Below are positions 1 to 8,536 of a DNA stretch of 49,620 nucleotides, piece by piece. The DNA comes from an uncultured Saprospiraceae bacterium. Lineage in GTDB: Bacteria > Bacteroidota > Bacteroidia > Chitinophagales > Saprospiraceae. The DNA is taken from positions 1-49,620 of the forward strand of contig CALLMH010000071.1 in the NCBI GenBank assembly GCA_938007965.1, written 5' to 3'. A program made the position numbers and the translations under genes. How positions within the stretch are numbered: the stretch's first letter is position 1; every line of letters starts with the position of its first letter. A model generated the notes under the pieces. That model was given only the letters and a program-made list of their open reading frames with translations, had not been told where the DNA came from and made no database searches.

Positions 1-53
1 AACTTAAGATTATATTTTTGTTCCGTAATTTAAAGAAAGATAAAAATCATACC

Positions 54-533
54 ATGACAGAATATTTCAAAGTACTATCAGATGCTGAATTCGATAAGTT
101 AAAAGATGCTATTTCACTCATTACTGTATACATAGCTGGTGCAGATGGAGATATCGATGAAGATGAAACAAAGTGGGCTGAAAAGGTAACTAAAATACGA
201 TCTTATAACTTGCCAAAAAAATTAGCTAGTTTCTATGAAGAGGTCGGCGTAGACTTTCACGATAGGTTAGAAAACTATATGAGCTCATTATCCGATTTGG
301 AAACGAGAAATAGCACAGTTGAAAAAGCACTTACAGACCTTAATCCTATATTGGTAAAACTTCCTACGAAGTTGGGAGCCGAACTCTATAGCAGTTACAT
401 CTCGTTTGCAAAACACGTCGCCAAAGCATCAGGAGGCTTTCTAGGGTTTTTCAGTATCGGTCCGAAAGAAGCTGCACTATTAGATCTTGAAATGATCACT
501 CCTATCATATGGGATGAAGAGGAAGAAGTATAG
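54..533 (+). CDS. TerB-like small acidic protein
   Basis: A 159-residue soluble protein without signal peptide or membrane segment. Residues about 10-45 read as a TerB/tellurite-resistance-like helical segment, with the hallmark acidic stretch AGADGDIDEDE following a hydrophobic helix; this resembles the metal-binding acidic motif of TerB-fold proteins. The reading frame is open upstream to a TTG at position 18, but the ATG at 54 gives the natural N-terminus (MTEYFKVLSD). The C-terminus is very acidic (DEEEEV). The gene stands alone, with a strong terminator just downstream and a convergent neighbour. Function is unknown; assignment to the TerB fold is from motif resemblance only. Confidence 0.6.
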   Translation: MTEYFKVLSDAEFDKLKDAISLITVYIAGADGDIDEDETKWAEKVTKIRSYNLPKKLASFYEEVGVDFHDRLENYMSSLSDLETRNSTVEKALTDLNPILVKLPTKLGAELYSSYISFAKHVAKASGGFLGFFSIGPKEAALLDLEMITPIIWDEEEEV

Positions 534-556
534 ACCGGATATAAAATATAAATAAC

Positions 557-598
557 ATAAAAACGTCGAACATACTAATCTATGTTCGACGTTTTTAT
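557..598. terminator. Bidirectional Rho-independent terminator
   Basis: A perfect 18-bp inverted repeat (557-574 with 581-598) surrounds a 6-base loop (ctaatc). The stem core is acgtcgaacata and both strands end in a run of five T. It lies between the convergent genes ending at 533 (+) and 624 (-), so it can serve both. Confidence 0.9.
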
Positions 599-623
599 TC
601 GAATTCCAAATGAATAGTTCTCT

Positions 624-1481
624 CTATCCTTTCACAAATTTAGAAGACGAAGTCCCCTCATGACTTTTAGAACTCAAAATATAGGTCCCTTTCGGTAAAT
701 TTGAAATATCGATATTTTTGGTGTCAGTTCCACGAAGTATTACTTGTCCAGTAAGATCTGTTACATCATACGATATGATTTTTCTTTCAGACCTAATTGA
801 GATCATATCATTGGCTGGATTTGGAAATACTTCGACTTTATCATTTTTGTCATTTAGGTTATTTGTCGATACGAGCGATGCTGGTGTTACAATAGCAAAA
901 CCTGGTTCATCTATATTTGGATTTGCATTTCTTCCCATTACACTGAAGCCATATTGTATGATTAACCCAGGCGTAAGAGACTCTCCTGGAATAGTCACAG
1001 AAAACCCTCCACTCGATGGCAAGTCAAATACACCACTACCGGCCAATTCGTCAGAAAAGTCAGCATTAGGGTTTAATGCTTTTATAAAGTATTTCACAGA
1101 ATAATCAGCTCCAAAAGTATTCTCAGATACCGTTCCTGAGAAAGTAAGATCTACACCATTAAAAAATGCCCCCGGCTCTACAAATGTAAGACCTTCCATC
1201 ACTTTCGCCCCTTCGCCTGTAGTTGGATCGATCCAATATGCATCTCCAGGATTATCAGCATATGTATTGTAGTTAGGTCTGAGCGTAATTCCATCAGCCA
1301 TTATTAGTGAACTGACATCAGCAACTCCCCACTGAGATCCAAATTCGTACCCACCGTCGAGGTTGAAAACATTCATAAATCCTAGCCATTCCGCATCGGG
1401 ATCATAGGTTACACTATTTTGAGAAAAAGCAGCTGAAAATGACAAAAGAGAAAATATTACTGAAAAAATGTATGACTTCAT
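624..1481 (-). CDS. Secreted protein with T9SS type A sorting domain
   Basis: A 285-residue exported protein. Residues 1-20 form a Sec signal peptide (basic start, hydrophobic core, cleavage near AFSQ). Residues about 25-200 are a beta-rich domain that I do not recognise. The last 75 residues are a typical Por/type IX secretion C-terminal domain: VEVFPNPANDMISI, then SYDVTDLTGQVI, then DISNLPKGTYIL. Such proteins cross the outer membrane through the type IX system and are usually surface-anchored. The sorting-domain call is secure; the passenger function is unknown. The gene is monocistronic and uses the bidirectional terminator at 557-598. Confidence 0.85.
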   Translation of the reverse strand: MKSYIFSVIFSLLSFSAAFSQNSVTYDPDAEWLGFMNVFNLDGGYEFGSQWGVADVSSLIMADGITLRPNYNTYADNPGDAYWIDPTTGEGAKVMEGLTFVEPGAFFNGVDLTFSGTVSENTFGADYSVKYFIKALNPNADFSDELAGSGVFDLPSSGGFSVTIPGESLTPGLIIQYGFSVMGRNANPNIDEPGFAIVTPASLVSTNNLNDKNDKVEVFPNPANDMISIRSERKIISYDVTDLTGQVILRGTDTKNIDISNLPKGTYILSSKSHEGTSSSKFVKG

Positions 1482-1733
1482 GTGTTGAATATTTTTTGAA
1501 AATTAAAGTTTTAAAAATCTAGCGACTCTCCAATAGCTGGGGTCACAATTAAAATCCAAAATACATATTTGTATCCATAAGATACGACAAGCGTTTAAGT
1601 TAAATTTTCATAAAGAGTTATTTATTCAATATTTTTATAAAATTAAGTTTTTGAAGCTTGCATTATCCATCAATTAGATGCTATTAAAGTGATCGCTGTA
1701 GAGATTAGTATTATGCTCTACGGTCTGCCCAAT
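1482..1733. other. Gene-free stretch upstream of the T9SS cargo gene
   Basis: About 250 bases of AT-rich sequence between the start of the minus-strand gene at 1481 and the terminator at 1734-1762. It should hold the promoter of the T9SS cargo gene, but I could not find a convincing TAnnTTTG element. I see no ORF, repeat or RNA gene here. Confidence 0.5.
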
Positions 1734-1762
1734 AAAAAAAGACCACCCTGTCAAGAGTGGCC
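1734..1762 (-). terminator. Rho-independent terminator of the DUF1573 gene
   Basis: Read on the minus strand, 9 bases (GGCCACTCT) pair with AGGGTGGTC, allowing two G-U pairs, around a TGAC loop. Seven T follow. It sits about 60 bases after the stop codon of the gene at 1822-2340. Confidence 0.85.
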
Positions 1763-1821
1763 TTATCTACTAGACGATAAATTTCTTGTTCGTCGATATA
1801 TCTATAAAATCTTAGCGATTC

Positions 1822-2340
1822 TTAGCTTTCTGCTGGCTTGTTTACTTTTCCTTTGATATTTAGGAAAGTATTTGCTGGGTCAGTATTCGCTGTTATAGTT
1901 ACTTTCTTTGCTTGAGTAGCTCCTCCAACTTTACCTTTACCTTTAGAGTCAAACTGTACTCTAATCTCACCTGATCCACCTACTGGGATTGGTTCTCTTG
2001 GCCATTCTGGAACAGTACATCCGCAAGATCCTTTCGCATTAGAGATTACTAATGGCTCCTTACCAGTGTTGTTGAATTTGTAAACATGAACAACTTTCTC
2101 ACCTTCCATGATCTCACCGAAATCATAAGTATCTTCTTCAAACTCTAAAGAAGTCAATGGTCCAACTGGAGCCGCTGGAGCAGCTGCTGTAGCTGTAGGG
2201 TTAGTTGTTGGTGCAGTTGTAGCTGTCGTTGCAAGGCTTTCTCTTGCAGCATCTTGAGCTGCAGAACTGTCGTTTTTACACGCTGTAAAAGATAATGCAG
2301 CAACAAAAGCAAATAATGCTAAAATTCTGAAATTTTTCAT
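1822..2340 (-). CDS. DUF1573 lipoprotein
   Basis: A 172-residue lipoprotein. The signal peptide ends in a lipobox (LSFTAC, Cys20 acylated), followed by an Ala/Thr/Pro-rich linker to about residue 60. The rest is a DUF1573 domain, an ASH/immunoglobulin-like beta-sandwich, with its usual motifs: YDFGEIMEGEKV, then FNNTGKEPLVIS, then the Cys pair GSCGCTVPEWP, then IRVQFDSKGK and a closing IKGKV. The family is very common in Bacteroidota and presumably sits at the outer membrane or in the periplasm; its biochemical role is not established. It is monocistronic, with its own terminator. Confidence 0.9.
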   Translation of the reverse strand: MKNFRILALFAFVAALSFTACKNDSSAAQDAARESLATTATTAPTTNPTATAAAPAAPVGPLTSLEFEEDTYDFGEIMEGEKVVHVYKFNNTGKEPLVISNAKGSCGCTVPEWPREPIPVGGSGEIRVQFDSKGKGKVGGATQAKKVTITANTDPANTFLNIKGKVNKPAES

Positions 2341-2443
2341 AACTAGAAAATTGTTTATTAAATGATTAATATTAAATAAAATGATAATGTATAATTAGAT
2401 TATAATCAGTGCAATATTCATGCCTAATTCTCTAATTTTAACG

Positions 2444-2451
2444 CAAATATA
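2444..2451 (-). promoter_or_regulatory. Candidate -7 promoter element for the DUF1573 gene
   Basis: TATATTTG on the minus strand matches the Bacteroidota TAnnTTTG element. It lies about 105 bases before the ATG at 2340. I see no -33 TTG at usual spacing, so this is a motif match only. Confidence 0.4.
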
Positions 2452-2534
2452 TTTCAAACATTTATACTATTCTACTTTGTTAAACACAGTTAACACTCGA
2501 TTAACAAAAAATGGAAATAATAAGCGTGCAGGTT

Positions 2535-3491
2535 TTATTGGAAATTAAGGTTTCTAGTAATCGGGCTATTTATCAAACTATCAATCGTAGAGTCTCTGAA
2601 TGGTAGACCTGATCTCCTATCAGTGACATTGCTGCCAAAAATACCTAGACCTTCGCTCATGTTGGTAAAAATCGGAATTTCTCCACTACTTGTAATTCCA
2701 AGGTTCGCCTGACCTACTCTAATGTAGTCCGCTACATCACTATTTCCTGTGATCAATTCGAAGCCTCCATTTCCCATCGTACGTGTTATGTTTGAATTCT
2801 CTTCTAGCGATGATGCCAAAAATGAATAGAATGACTCTCCCTCGACTTCTAACTGGGTACGCTCAGAATTATTCAACACAACCCACCTCAGGGTAGTATC
2901 TTTTATTTCACCATTTCTATTTTCAGTAATATCAAAAGTAAATGCCGCTGAATATACTGTAGGATCATCACTAGGATTCCAAGACAATCTGAACTGTCTA
3001 CCCCTCTCAAAATTCAGCGTATTAGGAGATACGAAAAACGGAGGCTTAAAAATATTTGTCGTAGCTCTCACATCTCTATCTTCAAATACATTACTTATTC
3101 TTAATTGTATTGAGTCTCCTTCGCTCATAGGAAAATCAACCGTATTGACCTTATAGAGAAAATTAGGAGACGTGGCGAATAATCCTTCATCTCTTGGTAG
3201 TCCTTCATCAGCACCGTCGATACGCTCTAATATAAATTCTCCGTTGGTTCTCTTATTGATCAGTCTGACAGTAATATCATCATAATAAAGAGAATCCGGG
3301 TTCTGTGCAATATCATTGGGTGAAATCTCCCTATCAGCAAAGGCTCTTTCTACTCTTATATATTGAGTCTCTGCAGTCCTATCCAACAATCCGTACACTA
3401 CAGGCACCTCTTTGAAGTCTTTGACAAGATCCAACTCGTTGTCACAACTTGCAAGAAACAAGACCACTAACAATCCAACTATATATCTCAT
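2535..3491 (-). CDS. Hypothetical Bacteroidota lipoprotein
   Basis: A 318-residue lipoprotein. I start it at the ATG at 3491 (MRYIVGLL), which gives a clean signal peptide with lipobox LFLASC. The frame is open ten codons further upstream, but that segment overlaps a promoter element and has no signal-peptide character. After the Cys come an acidic spacer and a beta-rich region with VVYGLLDRTAETQYIRVERAF and, later, AQNPDSLYYDDITVRL. I have seen this pattern in uncharacterised Bacteroidota lipoproteins, but I cannot attach a Pfam name with confidence. It is probably an exported surface or periplasmic protein. Function unknown. Confidence 0.75.
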   Translation of the reverse strand: MRYIVGLLVVLFLASCDNELDLVKDFKEVPVVYGLLDRTAETQYIRVERAFADREISPNDIAQNPDSLYYDDITVRLINKRTNGEFILERIDGADEGLPRDEGLFATSPNFLYKVNTVDFPMSEGDSIQLRISNVFEDRDVRATTNIFKPPFFVSPNTLNFERGRQFRLSWNPSDDPTVYSAAFTFDITENRNGEIKDTTLRWVVLNNSERTQLEVEGESFYSFLASSLEENSNITRTMGNGGFELITGNSDVADYIRVGQANLGITSSGEIPIFTNMSEGLGIFGSNVTDRRSGLPFRDSTIDSLINSPITRNLNFQ

Positions 3492-3520
3492 ATTATGATA
3501 TTCTATTTTTAAACAGAGCA

Positions 3521-3528
3521 CAAAAGTA
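3521..3528 (-). promoter_or_regulatory. Candidate -7 promoter element for the lipoprotein gene
   Basis: TACTTTTG on the minus strand fits TAnnTTTG and lies 29 bases before the ATG at 3491, placing the transcript start near 3514. This argues for the 3491 start, because the longer frame would begin inside the promoter. Confidence 0.5.
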
Positions 3529-3637
3529 ATCTTTTTGATTCAAAAAGAACATCTCGACTCATCTTTATATTGTCCGCTGCAAACGCAAGTGCCTAAACTG
3601 TATCTCCATGCAGATACCTAGAATAAACAAAAATCAA

Positions 3638-4378
3638 TCATCTCAGCGTAAACCTACTAGACGCGACAGATTTACCGTCTTTTGATCTCAGTGCGGCAAA
3701 AGACTCTTTCTTACTCTGCCCTATTTCTACGCTTACTTCTTGATTCAAATCTGCCTCATTTATAAAATGTATGAGTAGATTCTGAATATGCTGATCTTCT
3801 ATCCCTCTAACCTTGTATACTTCCATCATATATCTCAACAAGACAATATTACTCACATGTCCATTCCAGTCGAGATCATAAGATCTTACTAATCTATTAT
3901 CTACCAATTCCCAAGACTGAGGCTTTCCCATTATTTTATCGGCTTTGGTAAGGAATTTGAGATCAGCAGGTGTTCCTATTTTTAATATACGCTCTGGGAT
4001 TTTACTTAGTTTTCTAGAATCGGTATTGATCATAGTCCAAGTAGAACTAGCGGCCGCTACTAGTTTCTTATCCTCATTGAATACCAAGTAATCTCTATAG
4101 GCAAAAAACTTCTCAAATCCTGATGGATAGGTAATAACTGTATAATCATCATCCAATTCTAAGGGCTCCAATATCTTTAGCTCTTTCCTGATCAAAACCC
4201 ACGTGATTTGTTCTTCTTCCATATCCCACACACTGGTCTTCAATGCTCTAGCATGTAGTAAGGAACATTCTTGCATAGATCTAAGCAGTGACAGAATTGT
4301 CAAATATTTATCACCATTTACATCATGTGCATTGACCCTATATTTTCGAGTATATACTAGAGGATTAGATGTTTTCAT
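3638..4378 (-). CDS. Acyl-ACP thioesterase (hotdog fold)
   Basis: A 246-residue cytosolic protein of the bacterial acyl-[acyl-carrier-protein] thioesterase family, related to plant FatA/FatB and made of two hotdog domains. The N-terminal half has the family signature: DVNGDKYLTILSLLRSMQE, then ITWVLIRKELKI, then VITYPSGFEKFFAYRDYLVF and SSTWTMINTDSRK. The second hotdog contains DLDWNGHVSNIVLLRYMME, corresponding to the Asn/His catalytic region of plant enzymes. It releases fatty acids from ACP. It is transcribed alone and no clear promoter motif is visible. Confidence 0.85.
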   Translation of the reverse strand: MKTSNPLVYTRKYRVNAHDVNGDKYLTILSLLRSMQECSLLHARALKTSVWDMEEEQITWVLIRKELKILEPLELDDDYTVITYPSGFEKFFAYRDYLVFNEDKKLVAAASSTWTMINTDSRKLSKIPERILKIGTPADLKFLTKADKIMGKPQSWELVDNRLVRSYDLDWNGHVSNIVLLRYMMEVYKVRGIEDQHIQNLLIHFINEADLNQEVSVEIGQSKKESFAALRSKDGKSVASSRFTLR

Positions 4379-4608
4379 GATTTTGCATATTTAATTAGGT
4401 ATGACCAAGATGTGATATTAAAACATAGTGTTGATTGACTACCAAGCATACAATACTCTGTATTTTAGAATATTATTATGACAAATATCAAAATTCAAAA
4501 TAGAGCTGTAAATAAATTGAACACAAATTTATCTTAATTTCAAACTTCCAGTTTATTTATATATGTTTTTTTCTAATATATGGTTATCATTGCACAAATT
4601 TGTAAGAA

Positions 4609-5097
4609 GTGAGTAGCTGTCATTTACATTTAGGATCGAACCTAGGCGATAGAGAAGTACAAATCGCTAGGGCGATACAAATGATAGAAGAGTCTATCGG
4701 ACCGGTCATATGTAGCTCAGCAATGTACGAGACTGCCGCCTGGGGAAAAGTAGATGAAAATGATTTTGTCAATATTGCATTAGAAGTAGAACACTATCTA
4801 ACACCAAGCCAACTCCTGAAAACTGTCAATCAAATAGAAGATAGGCTAGGCAGAATCAGAATAGAAAAATGGGGTGCTAGAGTCATAGATATTGACATAA
4901 TATTTATGGAAGATACGGTGGTAAAAACAGAGCGACTGAGTATCCCTCACAACTTAATGCACAAAAGAAACTTCGTCTTATATCCAATGGTAGAAATAGC
5001 ACCAGATTTCATCCATCCTATAATAAATGAAACTCTGACGAATATATTAGAAAATTGCGAAGATGAAACCCGAGTAGATAGAATCGAATTATTATAA
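4609..5097 (+). CDS. folK: HPPK, hydroxymethyldihydropterin pyrophosphokinase
   Basis: A 162-residue protein covering the whole HPPK family. It transfers pyrophosphate from ATP to 6-hydroxymethyl-7,8-dihydropterin in folate synthesis. Visible motifs are HLHLGSNLGDRE at the N-terminus, ETAAWGKVDENDFVN, the RIEKWGARVIDIDIIF block with the two metal-binding aspartates, and PHNLMHKRNFVLYPMVEIAP. The start must be GTG at 4609: an in-frame TAA lies two codons upstream and the motif begins only four codons in. It is followed after 21 bases by a deoxynucleoside kinase, so the two are probably co-transcribed. Confidence 0.93.
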   Translation: MSSCHLHLGSNLGDREVQIARAIQMIEESIGPVICSSAMYETAAWGKVDENDFVNIALEVEHYLTPSQLLKTVNQIEDRLGRIRIEKWGARVIDIDIIFMEDTVVKTERLSIPHNLMHKRNFVLYPMVEIAPDFIHPIINETLTNILENCEDETRVDRIELL

Positions 5098-5118
5098 AAA
5101 CAAGCTAGACTATAGATA

Positions 5119-5769
5119 TTGAAAATACAGTTTCCATATAACTTTATCACGATCGAGGGCAATATTGGCTCTGGCAAGACTACTTTTTGTAAGAAACTAA
5201 AAGAAGAGTATAACTGTCAGTTGATACTAGAAGAGTTTGACGATAATCCCTTCTTACCCTTATTTTATAAGGATCAGGAAAGATGGGCATTTACTGTAGA
5301 GCTTTTCTTTATGACGGAGCGGTATAAGCAGATGCAAAAACAACTCGTCTCTAGGGATATGTTCGCGGAATTCACAGTTTCTGACTACGCTTTTATCAAG
5401 ACATTATTATTTGCAAGACAGAATCTGGAAGAAGGAGAATTCAAAATGTTTAATCAAATATTCACTACGCTCAACCAATCGTTTCCTCAACCTGAGATCC
5501 TAGTCTATTTTCACCGAAGTGTAGAAAATCTACAAGCAAACATATCGAAACGAGGTAGAGAATATGAGATTGGTATCACTGATGCTTACCTGACCAAAGT
5601 GCAAAATTCATATTTCGAATATTTTAGAAATATCTTATCATTCCCTGTGCTTATTATAGACCTCAATACCATAGACTTCGAAACTAATGATCGAAATTAC
5701 GAAGAAGTAAAAATGCTACTTGCCAAAAAATATAATCCCGGCGTCCATAGGATCAGTTTGATGGTTTAG
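5119..5769 (+). CDS. Deoxynucleoside kinase family protein
   Basis: A 216-residue P-loop kinase of the deoxyadenosine/deoxyguanosine kinase family, phosphorylating deoxynucleosides in salvage. The Walker A is FITIEGNIGSGKTTF (residues about 9-23). The family's substrate region follows: ILEEFDDNPFLPLFY, ERWAFTVELFFMTERYKQM and the DRS-like segment FAEFTVSDYAFIKTLLFA. A lid-like segment lies at NISKRGREYEIGI. The start is TTG at 5119; a stop codon lies two codons upstream and no ATG is available. It follows folK by 21 bases, an arrangement I recall from other Bacteroidota. dAK versus dGK specificity cannot be decided by eye. Confidence 0.88.
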   Translation: MKIQFPYNFITIEGNIGSGKTTFCKKLKEEYNCQLILEEFDDNPFLPLFYKDQERWAFTVELFFMTERYKQMQKQLVSRDMFAEFTVSDYAFIKTLLFARQNLEEGEFKMFNQIFTTLNQSFPQPEILVYFHRSVENLQANISKRGREYEIGITDAYLTKVQNSYFEYFRNILSFPVLIIDLNTIDFETNDRNYEEVKMLLAKKYNPGVHRISLMV

Positions 5770-5904
5770 TAATTTTGAAGACTACGGTTTTCATGATTGT
5801 ATTAATTTTGTTTTTCCCAATTGATTCGGCTATTCGCACTCTTTCGTCGATAAATATCGATCTATCAGGAGTTAAGTATTATCTTACCATCCAAACTAAG
5901 GATT

Positions 5905-7011
5905 ATGAACATCGCGAAGTCGACATTGATATTTATCGCCTCCCTCCTGTCTGTAAGCGGAATATATGCACAAGAATCTAAGACAGGTGACATAGATTAT
6001 CCAGTATCATTTACTGATGTACAGAAAAATATAATAAAAACAAATATTGTAAATTTTCCATCCAACACACAACTGTCTATCGCAGTCATTAGAGAAGGTG
6101 AAACCGATTATCTAGGCCTCAAAAATAATGACAGTATCTATGAAACTATAGATAACAAAGATGCCGTTTTCCAAATAGGCTCGATCACCAAAGTCATGAC
6201 CTCTACCCTATTAGCCAATATTGTCTTGGCGAATGAGGTGTCGCTATCTACAGAAATCTCGGAGCTCCTAGGATATTCATTGCTCAACAATAGTAAAATC
6301 ACCTTACAGCAATTATCCAATCATACATCTGGAATGAAGAGAATGCCCGACAACTTCATATTTGCACAGATGAAAGATGCGAACAACCCATACATGTACT
6401 ACGATGAAGAGATGTTGAAAACTTGGTTGACCCAATACATGACTAAAGATCTCAATCAAGAAGTCAGTAACTACTCCAATCTAGGGGCAGCATTACTTGC
6501 ACACGGGCTGACGAAAAAACTCAGTAAATCTTATGAGGAGCTATTGCAAGAACAAATATTTCAAAAACTAGAAATGACGTCATCGTCTAGTAAACTGAAA
6601 AATGTATCCTCAAAATTAATAACTGGACTAGATGCAAATGGCGAACCAAACGCAAACTGGGAATTTGATGTAATGGAAGGTGCAGGATCTGTTTTTTCCT
6701 CAATTTCGGATTTAGAAAAATATACAAAAGCCGTAATGTCTCAAAAAAATGAAGCGCTCAATCTACAAACCAAACCGACATTCGAAGTTTCAACGAACAT
6801 GTCTATTGGTCTTGGATGGCATATCATCTATGGCAAGGGAGGCAATACATATTACTGGCACAATGGCGGCACAAGTGGATATACTTCATCATTGTTAATC
6901 GATATTGAGAGAAAAATCGCCACCATGGTACTATCAAATGTATCTGCATTTCATCCAAATACTGGCAACATAGACAACATAACATTTGACCTTATGAAGT
7001 CATTTAACTAA
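5905..7011 (+). CDS. Secreted serine hydrolase (class C beta-lactamase fold)
   Basis: A 368-residue exported enzyme of the beta-lactamase/penicillin-binding-protein-like family. The signal peptide is residues 1-22, with cleavage near IYAQE. The three active-site motifs are present: SITK (Ser93-x-x-Lys96), the YSN motif (Tyr190-Ser-Asn192) and HNG (His319-Asn-Gly321) in place of KTG. LQQLSNHTSGM is the usual conserved segment after the first motif. Members include D-aminopeptidases, esterases and beta-lactamases, so the substrate cannot be assigned. A short overlapping frame at 5775-5981 is not considered real. The gene is convergent with hutI. Confidence 0.88.
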   Translation: MNIAKSTLIFIASLLSVSGIYAQESKTGDIDYPVSFTDVQKNIIKTNIVNFPSNTQLSIAVIREGETDYLGLKNNDSIYETIDNKDAVFQIGSITKVMTSTLLANIVLANEVSLSTEISELLGYSLLNNSKITLQQLSNHTSGMKRMPDNFIFAQMKDANNPYMYYDEEMLKTWLTQYMTKDLNQEVSNYSNLGAALLAHGLTKKLSKSYEELLQEQIFQKLEMTSSSSKLKNVSSKLITGLDANGEPNANWEFDVMEGAGSVFSSISDLEKYTKAVMSQKNEALNLQTKPTFEVSTNMSIGLGWHIIYGKGGNTYYWHNGGTSGYTSSLLIDIERKIATMVLSNVSAFHPNTGNIDNITFDLMKSFN

Positions 7012-7100
7012 ATTCTTTGCACGCTTGTACAGTAGGTCGATTATTTACGTAAAGAAAATATACAAGCATTGAGTTTTGGTGTTCTGATTTGGGCCAAGCC

Positions 7101-7124
7101 AAAATAGAACGCTGGCAGCGGCGA
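7101..7124 (-). repeat. Fragment of the convergent-gap repeat family (copy B3)
   Basis: Read on the minus strand, these 24 bases match 21 of 24 positions of 23069-23092 in the large repeat element; the shared core is tcgccgctgcc. The fragment lies between the convergent genes ending at 7011 (+) and 7144 (-). It includes the GC-rich inverted motif gctggcagc, unusual against the AT-rich surroundings. Confidence 0.55.
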
Positions 7125-7143
7125 CTTCTCAATCAAATCTCAA

Positions 7144-8385
7144 CTAAAATCCAAATATCTGTCTATTTCCATCTAGATACACGGATTCTATATGATCTCG
7201 TCCAAAAGAATATGGCAAAAATCCGTAAGAATTAATAGGTTCTGTGATAATAAAGTTTGCACGTTTACCTACAGTAATGCTACCTACTTCTCCTTCCAAG
7301 CCCATAGCATATGCGCCATTGATTGTCGCAGCATTGAGAGCTTCTTCTGGTGTCATCTTCATCTTGATACAAGCCGTGGATACAACAAAATTCATATTTC
7401 CTGAGGGAGTCGAGCCTGGATTATAATCTGTCGCCAAAGCTAATGGTAGACCAGCATCCAACATCTCTCGGGCTGGCGTGTAAGGTATCGATAAGAAATA
7501 AGAACAACTGGGAAGCGCTACTGGCATGGTATCCGTCCCTTTTAAGATCTCTATATCTTCCTGATTCATCACTTCTAGATGATCAACTGACAGAGCACCA
7601 TATTTTACTCCTATTTGTACCCCGCCGATAGAGGTAAATTGATTTACATGAATCTTAGGAGCCAAGCCGTATGATCTTCCCGCTTTCATGATGAGTTCTG
7701 TATCTTCCACGGTAAAGTATCCCGTCTCACAGAAAATATCAATATAATCAGCTAATTTTTCCTCAGCGATAATTGGTAATACCTCACTGATTAACATATC
7801 TAGGTAACCTTGTTTATTGTCTTTGTAATCTGAAGGCACCGCATGAGCTCCTAGAAACGTCGCTTTGATGGGTAAGTCATATGCTGCATTCAGTTTTTTG
7901 ATTACGCGTAGCATTTTAAGCTCTGCATCTTTTGTCAAACCGTACCCCGACTTGATTTCGACTGCTCCTGTACCCATCTGTATCACTTCTTCGAGTCTCT
8001 TTTTACTCTGATTATAGAGATCTAGTTCTGTAGTGGATTGTAGTTTCTTAGCGGAGTTGACGATACCTCCACCATTATCCGCTATTTCTTTATAGGTCTT
8101 ACCATTGATCCTATCTACGAATTCGCCTTCTCGATTACCTGCATAGACGATGTGCGTATGCGAATCACACCAAGTAGGAAGCACCATTTTTCCAGTAGCA
8201 TCAATATAATTTTCTTCCTGATCAGATGGGCAGTCTTTCATCTCTCCATAACTATCAATCTTACCATCTCTGATTACAAGATATGCATTCTCGATTGTAG
8301 GGAGAATTTTCATCTCTGCTCCAGCCAGAAATCGGATTCCAGGTTCTCTCACTTGTATGAGTTGTTTAATATTTTTGATTATCAT
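7144..8385 (-). CDS. hutI: Imidazolonepropionase
   Basis: A 413-residue metal-dependent amidohydrolase that opens imidazolone-5-propionate to N-formimino-L-glutamate, the third step of histidine degradation. The metal-binding HTH motif (His76, His78) is in LPTWCDSHTHIVYAGNRE. Also visible are GAVEIKSGYGLT, ATFLGAHAVP, the substrate-site segment IHVNQFTSIGG, SVDHLEVM and LATDYNPGS with the ligand Asp. Length and motifs are those of a complete HutI. It is the last gene of the minus-strand hut cluster, 151 bases after the T9SS protein gene; that gap may hold its own promoter, though I found no clear TAnnTTTG. Confidence 0.96.
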   Translation of the reverse strand: MIIKNIKQLIQVREPGIRFLAGAEMKILPTIENAYLVIRDGKIDSYGEMKDCPSDQEENYIDATGKMVLPTWCDSHTHIVYAGNREGEFVDRINGKTYKEIADNGGGIVNSAKKLQSTTELDLYNQSKKRLEEVIQMGTGAVEIKSGYGLTKDAELKMLRVIKKLNAAYDLPIKATFLGAHAVPSDYKDNKQGYLDMLISEVLPIIAEEKLADYIDIFCETGYFTVEDTELIMKAGRSYGLAPKIHVNQFTSIGGVQIGVKYGALSVDHLEVMNQEDIEILKGTDTMPVALPSCSYFLSIPYTPAREMLDAGLPLALATDYNPGSTPSGNMNFVVSTACIKMKMTPEEALNAATINGAYAMGLEGEVGSITVGKRANFIITEPINSYGFLPYSFGRDHIESVYLDGNRQIFGF

Positions 8386-8536
8386 TTTTCTATCTGTTGA
8401 GATTCTGTTCCGAAATGCAATCTACCAATCTACCGTTGTTTATGATAGGAATTAATAACTAATGCTACCACTATAAATAACTGCAATTCATATCATTGTG
8501 TAGCATTTAAAATTATGCTCTTGCTTAAATCAATAA

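Noticed and set aside
5775-5981. 68-codon plus-strand frame ahead of the serine hydrolase, with a hydrophobic start
   Set aside because: It starts with TTG, overlaps the secure signal peptide of the serine hydrolase in another frame and has no recognisable domain.
8461-8508. Inverted repeat aatgctac/gtagcatt after the T9SS gene, considered as a terminator or riboswitch
   Set aside because: The 8-base arms enclose a 32-base loop and no T-run follows; too weak to call.
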